Source: Thermoplasmatales archaeon UBA582 (GTDB lineage Archaea > Thermoplasmatota > Thermoplasmata > Thermoplasmatales > Thermoplasmataceae). From it: a stretch of 5,211 bases of DNA. Of this stretch, positions 1-5,211 are shown piece by piece. Each line of letters begins with the position of its first letter. Positions within the stretch are counted from its first letter, which is position 1. The stretch lies in NCBI GenBank assembly GCA_002502705.1, contig DAQB01000157.1, forward strand, positions 16,091 to 21,301. The letters run 5' to 3'. Under the pieces are notes generated by a model that did no database searches, was not told the origin of the DNA, and saw only the letters and a program-made list of their open reading frames with translations. A program made the translations under genes and the position numbers.

Positions 1-119
1 CCATTTTTAAGGAAAACTACAGATGCTTCCCTGACGCCAATCATTTTTGCCGCCTCTTTGATCGTCATAGGTCTCTCTATGTTTAAAGTCCGCCTGTCCC
101 TTCCAATGAAATATATCAT
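1..119 (-). CDS. ThiS/MoaD-like ubiquitin-fold sulfur carrier (3' end outside window)
   Basis: The first 39 codons read MIYFIGRDRRTLNIERPMTI and then KEAAKMIGVREASVVFLKN, running off the left edge. The pattern is the N-terminal half of the beta-grasp ThiS/MoaD/SAMP family: a first strand, a second strand with charged residues, a helix (KEAAKMIGV), then a hydrophobic strand ending in K-N-G. Members carry sulfur as a C-terminal thiocarboxylate on a Gly-Gly tail for thiamine, molybdopterin or tRNA thiolation, and in archaea can also act as protein modifiers. The diagnostic tail is outside the window, so the exact role cannot be assigned. The ATG lies only 7 nt after the tRNA-Gln 3' end, with at best a weak GTGA match just before it. 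This implies a tRNA-mRNA cotranscript whose tRNA processing would leave a nearly leaderless message. Family assignment is by pattern recognition only. Confidence 0.62.
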   Translation of the reverse strand, partial: MIYFIGRDRRTLNIERPMTIKEAAKMIGVREASVVFLKN

Positions 120-126
120 TTTCTCA

Positions 127-199
127 CAGCCCCGGGCAGATTTGAACTGCCGTCAACGGATCCAAAGTCCGGTATGCTTGGCCACTACACTACGGGGCT
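127..199 (-). tRNA. tRNA-Gln (anticodon UUG)
   Basis: The minus strand folds into a full cloverleaf of 73 nt. The acceptor stem AGCCCCG pairs perfectly with CGGGGCT. The D stem GTGT/GCAT contains two G-T wobbles. The anticodon loop is CTTTGGA with anticodon TTG at 165-163 and T33 at 166. The variable region is 4 nt, and the T arm GGCAG-TTCAAAT-CTGCC is perfectly paired. UUG reads CAA (and CAG by wobble), so it is glutamine-specific. The discriminator at 127 is G, no CCA is encoded, and no intron is present. The anticodon stem CCGGA/TCCGT has a C-U mismatch at its outermost pair (27-43). In most archaea Gln-tRNA(Gln) is made by charging with Glu and amidation by GatDE; nothing here tests that. 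Confidence 0.96.
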
Positions 200-221
200 T
201 TAAACCGCTATTTCAACTGGG

Positions 222-230
222 TAAATAAAA
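222..230 (-). promoter_or_regulatory. TATA-like box of the tRNA-Gln / ThiS-like unit
   Basis: The minus strand reads TTTTATTTA, centred about 27 bp upstream of the tRNA 5' end at 199, the usual archaeal TATA-to-start distance. It sits in the 35-bp gap just after the TGA stop of the YycJ-like gene. The tRNA therefore appears to have its own promoter rather than relying only on read-through. The match to the archaeal consensus is imperfect and no clear BRE stands out. Confidence 0.5.
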
Positions 231-234
231 TGAA

Positions 235-1026
235 TCACTTTCTCTGTACAGATGAAAGCAGCGAATCGTTATCGATGATGTATGTAGAGCTCCCATCGGT
301 CTGGCTGGCGCATTCGATTGATCCATAGGAAACACTTTTTTCCTTAAGCATACCTGAAACCGAATTTAAAGCCAGATCTGGACGGTTATTTTCCCTGCTC
401 AGGTGTGTCAATATTATCCTTGTGGATGGTTTGCATATCCTTGACAGTGCCTCTGCAGACTGTAAATTCGATATGTGCCCCTGATTTCCGGAAATCCTTC
501 TCTTAAGCCTTTCGTCATACCTCCCTGTAAGAAGCATATCCATGTCATGATTGGCCTCAATTGCAATAATGTCAGAATGCCTGGCAGCTTCAATCAGTTC
601 TTCGCTGACATAGCCAAGATCTGAGATAACAGATATTTTGGCTTTCCCGGATCGTATTACATAAGCAACCGGGTCAGCAGCATCATGTGATACTCCAATA
701 GCGTTGAATTCAAAATTCCCAATAACAGCCTTGTTAGAGATAGAATAACTTTCATCCAGGCCCAGCGATATCAATGTCTTTTTCCTGGAATAGATATCCA
801 CCGGCAACTGCCTCGACAGAACCTGTATACCGGATGCGTGATCAGAATGTTCATGCGTGATAAAGAGATTCAAGCTAGAAGGAAAAAATTTCTCTTCCTG
901 AAATCTGCTCTTATATCTTCTGAATGAAATACCGAAGTCAATGAGGGTGTAAGTATCTTCATCGTGTATCAGGGTTGAATTACCCTGACTGCCACTCGCA
1001 ATCACTGTAAAAAAAATACTTCCCAT
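235..1026 (-). CDS. YycJ/WalJ-type metallo-beta-lactamase-fold hydrolase (putative nuclease)
   Basis: This is a complete 263-aa protein, close to the usual length of bacterial YycJ/WalJ. Family signatures are seen in order: SGSQGNS at residues 11-17 after the first strand; the metal-binding HEHSDH at 58-63 (HxHxDH); SHDAADP at 113-119, with the further metal-ligand His; SDLG at 135-138; EANHD at 157-161; GHISN at 183-187; and THLSRENN at 207-214, with the final His ligand. All expected ligands of a two-metal site are present, so the enzyme should be active. It has no signal peptide or membrane segment and should be cytosolic. Bacterial YycJ has been reported as a DNA exonuclease linked to mismatch repair, but the activity of archaeal members is not established. 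The ATG at 1026 has no Shine-Dalgarno but has a TATA-like box about 25-29 bp upstream, favouring a leaderless or nearly leaderless mRNA. It stops 35 bp before the tRNA gene. Confidence 0.9.
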   Translation of the reverse strand: MGSIFFTVIASGSQGNSTLIHDEDTYTLIDFGISFRRYKSRFQEEKFFPSSLNLFITHEHSDHASGIQVLSRQLPVDIYSRKKTLISLGLDESYSISNKAVIGNFEFNAIGVSHDAADPVAYVIRSGKAKISVISDLGYVSEELIEAARHSDIIAIEANHDMDMLLTGRYDERLKRRISGNQGHISNLQSAEALSRICKPSTRIILTHLSRENNRPDLALNSVSGMLKEKSVSYGSIECASQTDGSSTYIIDNDSLLSSVQRK

Positions 1027-1050
1027 TTAATGCTGGCAATTGCAGTTTGG

Positions 1051-1059
1051 TATAGAAAA
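1051..1059 (-). promoter_or_regulatory. TATA-like box for the YycJ-like gene
   Basis: The minus strand reads TTTTCTATA, centred about 29 bp upstream of the ATG at 1026. Initiation 24-27 bp downstream would fall 2-4 nt before the ATG, giving an essentially leaderless message. This agrees with the lack of a Shine-Dalgarno sequence (GCATTAA precedes the ATG). The 118-bp gap 1027-1144 otherwise holds a short imperfect palindrome at 1033-1045 and no supported gene. Confidence 0.45.
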
Positions 1060-1144
1060 TTAGCTATACTCACGCACTAAAACCCTACCAGTGGGAGTGT
1101 TTAGCAAATGTGACAGTATTACGGCCATGAAGTCAGTTCAATGA

Positions 1145-2407
1145 TCAGCTTGTTCGGTTAGGTCTTAATTCTTCTGCAGAAATTATTCTGATTCCTGCGG
1201 AAAAATAAACAACAGAGAAAATGAGATTTGATAAAATAGTAAAAACAAAAACAAGAAAAGTCAGGTATGTTGAGTAATAATAAGCATATCCATTGATGCT
1301 GATTGCAAAGTATGGATTCAGGTGAAAATAGGTTGTCGTAAAGAACGGGTAAAGATTCTCGGAGCTGATCAACAGCACTTGAGAGATACTTCGATTGGTA
1401 AATCGGAGATTACCGTTTTGAATTAGCATGCCAGAAATAATCGCTATAATGGTGGCCGCTGTTGCAACGGATAGAAGAAAATAAGTTTTTTTCCTTAAGA
1501 AAGGCAGTATAAGAAGAATTATTACGATCGCAACAATGATTATCTCAAAATTTGCAAGGATTTTCCTTTCAATTATAAGATAGCTGCCAGAGCTCACAAA
1601 ATAAAGCGGGAAGTTTACATTGCCAAAATAGTCTGATATTGAATATGATGGCTGGACAAGATAGGCAGCGATATTTATGGAAAGAAAAAGTAGCCCTGCA
1701 GCATAGACAAATTCCCTTTTTGATACATTATTTTTGAATGATTCAAATAATACCATAGAAAGTCCGGTCACGGTATCTATGAGTATAAACCATCTGAGGA
1801 AATCACCAGCGATGAGTGAATAAAGATCAGACAGGATACCGAACCAGGTGATAATCATGGGAATGGAAAGAAGAACCAGACCGAAACCGAGAATCTTGGT
1901 CTTTTCGTTAGGTGTTGTTTGTATTTGTGACTGGTCCCCGCCCAATAGTTCCTCATTCGTTTGCACCCTGTTCTCTGACAGGAGAGCGTAAGTACCAGTC
2001 GTCAATCCCAAAACTATAGTCACTCCCTTCCCTGGTACCTTATATCTGCCAGAAAGGAGACCTCTCAATTTTGAGATAACAAAAGGATCATTCATATTGA
2101 TGTATTCCTCATAAAGAAAGATAACAAGCTTTCCTCCCAGTGTTTTATAATCTCCAGGAATCTGTTTTGACAGGTTTATTTTATAACCTATATCCGTGAG
2201 CTTTTCGTAAAGAGAATAAAGTGTAGCTTGAAGATCCTGCTTATCTGAAGACCTTATGACCTCAATACGCATGCTTTTTCCGGAAAACGAGGTTATATCG
2301 CCGATGATTCCAGGAATCTGATTCGGACCGGAAATAGATAAATTGGCGGATGACCCGCTTATTCCCAGATATTCCTTTATTGCATGGTCTTCGTCAAAAC
2401 TTTCCAT
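1145..2407 (-). CDS. Unrecognised membrane protein with a soluble N-terminal domain
   Basis: I do not recognise this 420-aa protein. Residues 1-165 look soluble, alternating strands and helices: RIEVIRSS at 47-54, an amphipathic helix near 57-72 (KQDLQATLYSLYEKL), a strand at 93-99 (KLVIFLY), and VTIVLGLTTGTYALL at 129-143, followed by a polar Q/T/N-rich linker near 147-170. The C-terminal part has about six hydrophobic segments: roughly 171-192, 204-222, 233-251, 285-304, 308-329 and 380-403. An aromatic stretch, 353-379 (YPFFTTTY, then AYYYSTY), precedes the last one. No signal peptide, HExxH, Walker, histidine-kinase or other catalytic motif was found; only two histidines occur (8 and 362). 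It follows the NUDIX gene by 37 bp, and AGGAAGGT lies 2 nt before the ATG, so it is probably the third gene of the glyA operon. A sensor, signalling or transport role is possible, but nothing in the sequence decides it. Confidence 0.82.
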   Translation of the reverse strand: MESFDEDHAIKEYLGISGSSANLSISGPNQIPGIIGDITSFSGKSMRIEVIRSSDKQDLQATLYSLYEKLTDIGYKINLSKQIPGDYKTLGGKLVIFLYEEYINMNDPFVISKLRGLLSGRYKVPGKGVTIVLGLTTGTYALLSENRVQTNEELLGGDQSQIQTTPNEKTKILGFGLVLLSIPMIITWFGILSDLYSLIAGDFLRWFILIDTVTGLSMVLFESFKNNVSKREFVYAAGLLFLSINIAAYLVQPSYSISDYFGNVNFPLYFVSSGSYLIIERKILANFEIIIVAIVIILLILPFLRKKTYFLLSVATAATIIAIISGMLIQNGNLRFTNRSISQVLLISSENLYPFFTTTYFHLNPYFAISINGYAYYYSTYLTFLVFVFTILSNLIFSVVYFSAGIRIISAEELRPNRTS

Positions 2408-2409
2408 CT

Positions 2410-2417
2410 ACCTTCCT
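2410..2417 (-). promoter_or_regulatory. Shine-Dalgarno-like site of the 420-aa membrane protein gene
   Basis: The minus strand reads AGGAAGGT, ending 2 nt before the ATG at 2407. It is the only intergenic purine-rich site of this kind before a start in the window and supports this start codon and internal translation in an operon. A TTAAATAAT stretch at 2431-2439 in the same 37-bp gap could also be a TATA element, which would put initiation almost at this site, so the two readings compete. Confidence 0.4.
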
Positions 2418-2444
2418 ATTCTCAAAATCCATTATTTAACTTAT

Positions 2445-2873
2445 TTATTTCCCATATTTTAACAAATGAAGGATAGATTGCTTCTGCGAATCGAATGAGG
2501 ATATCTCAATAGCTTTTTCGGGCGAAAACCAAGCATATTCAGTGTGTTCCTTATAGACATTTTTGGTCGTATCAATCCCAATGTCTGGAAATACTTCAAA
2601 TCCAAATACAGTCTCATGGATTTTTCTATCGTTTTTTAGGTATTCAAATGAATAGATATCTTTCAGAACGTGCCTGACCTTATCGCCTGATATACCGGTT
2701 TCCTCCCTGACCTCCCTGAACGCGGCATCCATTTGGTCCTCGCCTTCCTCAACCTTACCAGTCACGCACTGCCAGAAGCCTCCTCTCTCGGGTATCACTT
2801 TCAGCATGAGTATCTCCAGATTAGGGGTTTTCCGGAAAATAATAACCTGAATTTTCCTGATTACTTTTTCCAT
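2445..2873 (-). CDS. NUDIX hydrolase, NudB-like (candidate dihydroneopterin-triphosphate pyrophosphatase)
   Basis: This 142-aa cytosolic protein is a typical single NUDIX domain. The Nudix box GX5EX7REUXEEXGU is perfect: G39, E45, R53-E54, E57-E58, G60, I61. The catalytic, metal-binding glutamates are therefore intact. The lead-in FWQCVTGKVEEGE (33-45) and the late EHTEYAWFSPEKA (109-121), followed by a Ser/Gln-rich terminal helix, resemble bacterial NudB, which removes pyrophosphate from dihydroneopterin triphosphate in folate synthesis and also hydrolyses dATP. Family membership is clear, but the substrate is inferred. Other NUDIX substrates such as damaged or non-canonical nucleotides remain possible. 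The ATG lies 2 nt after the glyA stop with no evident Shine-Dalgarno, so translation is probably coupled to glyA. The pairing with a folate/pterin-dependent enzyme lends mild support to a pterin role. Confidence 0.9.
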   Translation of the reverse strand: MEKVIRKIQVIIFRKTPNLEILMLKVIPERGGFWQCVTGKVEEGEDQMDAAFREVREETGISGDKVRHVLKDIYSFEYLKNDRKIHETVFGFEVFPDIGIDTTKNVYKEHTEYAWFSPEKAIEISSFDSQKQSILHLLKYGK

Positions 2874-2875
2874 TT

Positions 2876-4168
2876 TTACATCTTTATGATTTCAATGTAC
2901 TTATACGCCTCATGCTTTCCAAAGCAGTACTTTATTTCACGGAAATTACTTTTTAAGGTCTCAGCCCTAGATCTGATACTTTCAGGATCAGCATGCCTTA
3001 TCAAGAGGTCACCCATTATCTTTGCAATCTCCTTCATTTCAGACTTCCCGAAGCCTATACGTGTTACCTCCTGGGTACCAATTCTAAGACCGCTGGGATC
3101 CTGTGAATTCTTGCTTGTATCCCATGGAAGGAGGTTCTTGTTCAGGACTATGTTGCATTTTTCCAGAAGTTCAGCTGATTGCTTTCCACCACCCTGAGCC
3201 CTGACATCAACAACTAATGTGTGAGATTCTGTAAACCCCTTTTTTTCACCCAGAACCTTGAAACCTTCCTCGTTTAAAGACTGGGCAAGTGTTTTGGCAT
3301 TTTCAATGATTCTCGAAGCATAAACTGCACCGTATTCAAGCTCCTCAGCCAGTGTAACTGCAAGAGCAGCCATCGCATTCAGGTGGTGATTGCTCAGTGA
3401 TCCCGGAAAAACACCCCTCTGGACAGATTTCCACGTTTCATCACCCGTGTTTCCGAGAATGATTCCATGTTGCGGGCCGGGAAATGTCTTATGCGTACTT
3501 GCGGTAATAATGTCGGCACCCTCTCTGAGAGGGTCCTGGAATCTACCTCCAGCGATTAGACCGAGAACATGTGCTCCGTCATACCATACCTTTGCATCCA
3601 CTTCCCTTATTGCATCCATTAAATCCTTGATTGGCGTTGGGAAAAGGAAAACAGATTGCCCAAAGAGACAGACCTTTGGTTTTTTCTCCCGTATCAGTTT
3701 GATTGCGGCATCTACATCGAGATTCATCTCATCGTTGTCAAAAGGGTAATCTGATGAATCCAGTCCTCTAAGACCGACAGCCCCAAATTTTGCTGCACTT
3801 ATGTGACCACCGCCCGAAAGAGGAGGTACGGTGATCTTATCACCCGGCTTGGTCAGTCCGTAAATAGCTGCAATATTTGCGTTTGTACCTGAAATAGGCC
3901 TTGGATCCGCCTGTTTGCTCTTGAATAATGAATTAGCGTATTCTATCGCCAGATCCTCTATCTGATCTACAAACTGGTTACCCTGGTAGTACCTGTGATG
4001 CGGCAGACCCTCCGCATATCTGGAACCGAGATCTGTAAGAAGCATTTCAAGTGCAAGTGGACTCATTACGTTTTCAGATGCAATCAGTGGTATGCTATCC
4101 TTAAAGTACTCATTATGTTCCTTTGCAATCTCCCTAATTTTAAGAGCTTTCTCAAGATTAGTTGTCAT
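2876..4168 (-). CDS. glyA: Serine hydroxymethyltransferase (archaeal type)
   Basis: This is a complete 430-aa PLP enzyme that interconverts serine and glycine, passing the hydroxymethyl carbon to a reduced pterin (tetrahydrofolate or tetrahydromethanopterin-type). It is cytosolic and acts in amino-acid and one-carbon metabolism. Motifs seen: IASEN at 29-33; SRYAEGLPHHRYYQGN at 49-64; SGTNAN at 93-98 and SGGGHIS at 118-124 for cofactor binding; YDGAHVLGLIAGG at 196-208, with D197 expected to contact the PLP pyridine nitrogen; the Schiff-base lysine K227 in TASTHKTFPGPQHG (222-235); and GLRIGT at 360-365, with the substrate-carboxylate arginine R362. All key residues are intact, and the roughly 430-aa length fits archaeal members. 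The ATG at 4168 has no Shine-Dalgarno but a TATA-like box about 23 bp upstream, so a leaderless transcript is likely. It is first in an apparent operon with the NUDIX gene (2-bp gap). Confidence 0.97.
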   Translation of the reverse strand: MTTNLEKALKIREIAKEHNEYFKDSIPLIASENVMSPLALEMLLTDLGSRYAEGLPHHRYYQGNQFVDQIEDLAIEYANSLFKSKQADPRPISGTNANIAAIYGLTKPGDKITVPPLSGGGHISAAKFGAVGLRGLDSSDYPFDNDEMNLDVDAAIKLIREKKPKVCLFGQSVFLFPTPIKDLMDAIREVDAKVWYDGAHVLGLIAGGRFQDPLREGADIITASTHKTFPGPQHGIILGNTGDETWKSVQRGVFPGSLSNHHLNAMAALAVTLAEELEYGAVYASRIIENAKTLAQSLNEEGFKVLGEKKGFTESHTLVVDVRAQGGGKQSAELLEKCNIVLNKNLLPWDTSKNSQDPSGLRIGTQEVTRIGFGKSEMKEIAKIMGDLLIRHADPESIRSRAETLKSNFREIKYCFGKHEAYKYIEIIKM

Positions 4169-4185
4169 ATCGCTACAATGCTTCG

Positions 4186-4195
4186 TATGTATATT
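4186..4195 (-). promoter_or_regulatory. TATA-like box of the glyA operon
   Basis: The minus strand reads AATATACATA, centred about 23 bp upstream of the glyA ATG, in the 71-bp gap after the permease stop. Initiation at the normal archaeal distance would fall at or within a few nucleotides of the ATG, consistent with leaderless translation. Two similar short strings, ACCCTCA and AACCTCA, lie just upstream on the same strand (about 4196-4219), but no firm operator can be claimed. Confidence 0.45.
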
Positions 4196-4239
4196 GAGGT
4201 TGTGTTAAAGTGAGGGTTTCCAATTTACAATATTGCATA

Positions 4240-5211
4240 TCATGCTGCATAAACTCCCTCTTCAGCAACGTATCTTCTTCTGGCCAGTTCCATCATCCTT
4301 CTTGTGAACAGTATTGAGAATATTACAACTACGATTCCGAAGATGAATGATGCCCATGCTGCATATGAGATATTTCCGCTTGCTGTTGATATATCAATAA
4401 ACCTCATCAGTCCATGATGAACCTCTAGTGTGTGCCCTGAATAAATTGTTGGCCAGTATTCCCCGATCATAAGGCCGCCCCATGTACTGTTGATTGTTGA
4501 TGATATACCAGAAACAAGGTAAGGGAATGTTGAAGGTATGATTATTCTCCGCATCTTGCTGAAGAAACCCATATTCATGTTACGCATTAACTCGTTATAT
4601 TCGGCAGGCATTGCCTTTACGCCCATCCAGAATGAATAAAAGAGATAGTAAAAAGTGCTGATGAAGGCAAGCCCAAGGACAAAGAATTCATTGGTGAATC
4701 CTCCGAGAGCATAATGTATGTCTGGATAGAGTAATACGAAGACAAATGGGAAATAGATTGGTGCAGGAAATGCGGTCAATACCTGGATTGTCGGTATTGA
4801 TACCGCTTCCGCCTTGAGGTGCATGGCCAGATAGTATCCCAGGAAGAGAGATACTAGGAAGGTAACGATTATGACGCTTGCCACCCTCGCATAATCATAG
4901 AGCATTCCTATTAGTATTTGCGGCACAATGCTGAATAGCTTGCTCCATTCTGCAGGACTTACGCTGATGACAAGTATGATCGAAAAGTAGGCTATCCCAA
5001 TCAGTATAAGAAGGCCGATAGGGGCAAGAACATATCTGCCATAATTTCTATCTGGTTTCTCGTTCACAAACATTTCGTTCTGCGCAGAGGCATTTCTCCG
5101 GCGGTAATATTTGGCAAGACGTGTAAGAGGAGTTGCTGCAACAACCGATATCTTTCTTGTCGTGTTCTTGAAGCTGATCCTCCCACGTCTCATTACAGGA
5201 GCATCAGTATC
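4240..5211 (-). CDS. ABC transporter permease, nitrate/sulfonate/taurine-type superfamily (5' end outside window)
   Basis: This is an integral-membrane subunit of a binding-protein-dependent ABC importer. The part counted from the first in-window ATG at 5193 is 317 aa; residue numbers below use that ATG. The frame continues without a stop through 5211 (DTDAPV before the Met) and no Shine-Dalgarno precedes the ATG, so the true start is probably outside. Residues 1-52 are basic and polar, like a cytoplasmic linker. Hydrophobic segments lie near 54-77, 102-126, 136-156, 168-192, 222-245 and 278-297. The cytoplasmic EAA loop that docks on the ATPase is at 198-220 (EYNELMRNMNMGFFSKMRRI, then IIP), with the typical Ile-Pro end. 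FPAPIYFPF at 142-150 and INSTWGGLMIGEYW at 234-247 fit the SsuC/TauC-like superfamily, possibly the second half of the archaeal duplicated anion-transport permease (COG4986). Substrate is unknown, and no ATPase or binding-protein gene is in the window. Confidence 0.88.
   Translation of the reverse strand, partial: DTDAPVMRRGRISFKNTTRKISVVAATPLTRLAKYYRRRNASAQNEMFVNEKPDRNYGRYVLAPIGLLILIGIAYFSIILVISVSPAEWSKLFSIVPQILIGMLYDYARVASVIIVTFLVSLFLGYYLAMHLKAEAVSIPTIQVLTAFPAPIYFPFVFVLLYPDIHYALGGFTNEFFVLGLAFISTFYYLFYSFWMGVKAMPAEYNELMRNMNMGFFSKMRRIIIPSTFPYLVSGISSTINSTWGGLMIGEYWPTIYSGHTLEVHHGLMRFIDISTASGNISYAAWASFIFGIVVVIFSILFTRRMMELARRRYVAEEGVYAA

Noticed and set aside
1064..1100. Possible hairpin in the gap after the 420-aa gene (ACTCCCAC against GTGCGTGAGT)
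   Set aside because: The pairing needs bulges, gives only two short helices and lacks a following T-run, so it is not supported as a terminator or structured RNA.
1060..1128. Minus-strand mini-ORF of 22 codons (MAVILSHLLNTPTGRVLVRE then YS) in the gap upstream of the YycJ-like gene
   Set aside because: It has no Shine-Dalgarno or TATA-like element at a suitable distance, and this length is expected by chance; its stop overlaps the edge of the YycJ promoter. Conservation in relatives would be needed to revive it.
2733..3197. Plus-strand open frame of 154 codons
   Set aside because: It is antisense to the NUDIX gene and the 3' part of glyA, both of which carry complete family motifs. Its translation has no recognisable domain, so it is a shadow frame.
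3390..3749. Plus-strand open frame of 119 codons
   Set aside because: It lies wholly antisense within glyA across its PLP-binding region; the translation is Ser/Pro-rich with no domain.
3995..4213. Plus-strand open frame of 72 codons
   Set aside because: It is mostly antisense to the conserved glyA N-terminus and extends into the glyA promoter gap, with no ribosome site or recognisable protein.
4228..4245. Short palindromes CAATATTG and GCATATCATGC around the permease stop codon
   Set aside because: They are 8-11 bp, AT-rich and partly inside coding sequence; chance is a sufficient explanation, and there is no T-run to make a terminator.

Overview
The window looks like part of an archaeal chromosome, most likely Thermoplasmata (Thermoplasma/Ferroplasma/Cuniculiplasma-like). 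The reasons are an archaeal-type serine hydroxymethyltransferase, TATA-like boxes about 23-27 bp upstream of gene 5' ends with little or no leader, few Shine-Dalgarno sites, and a tRNA without an encoded CCA. The assignment is by recognition, not by a database search. Every gene found lies on the minus strand, so transcription runs from high to low coordinates.

Layout in order of transcription: (1) 5211-4240, a binding-protein-dependent ABC transporter permease whose reading frame stays open past the right edge; (2) 4168-2876, glyA; (3) 2873-2445, a NUDIX hydrolase starting 2 bp after the glyA stop; (4) 2407-1145, an unrecognised protein of 420 aa with a soluble N-terminal domain and about six membrane segments, 37 bp after the NUDIX gene; (5) 1026-235, a YycJ/WalJ-type metallo-beta-lactamase-fold hydrolase behind its own TATA-like element; (6) 199-127, tRNA-Gln(UUG); (7) 119-1, the start of a small ThiS/MoaD-like beta-grasp protein that begins 7 nt after the tRNA and runs off the left edge.

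glyA, the NUDIX gene and probably the 420-aa membrane protein form one operon behind a TATA-like box at 4186-4195. The NUDIX protein resembles dihydroneopterin-triphosphate pyrophosphatase (NudB), which would fit with glyA in pterin/one-carbon metabolism, but that substrate is inferred. The tRNA-Gln and the ThiS/MoaD-like gene appear to share a transcript. This is notable because tRNA-Gln(UUG) belongs to the tRNA set whose wobble uridine is 2-thiolated with sulfur delivered by ubiquitin-like carriers of this fold.

No CRISPR array, insertion sequence, long repeat or prophage signal was seen. Plus-strand open frames of appreciable length are all antisense shadows of the NUDIX and glyA genes. 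No gene-free stretch exceeds 120 bp. No convincing T-run terminator was found in any intergenic gap.
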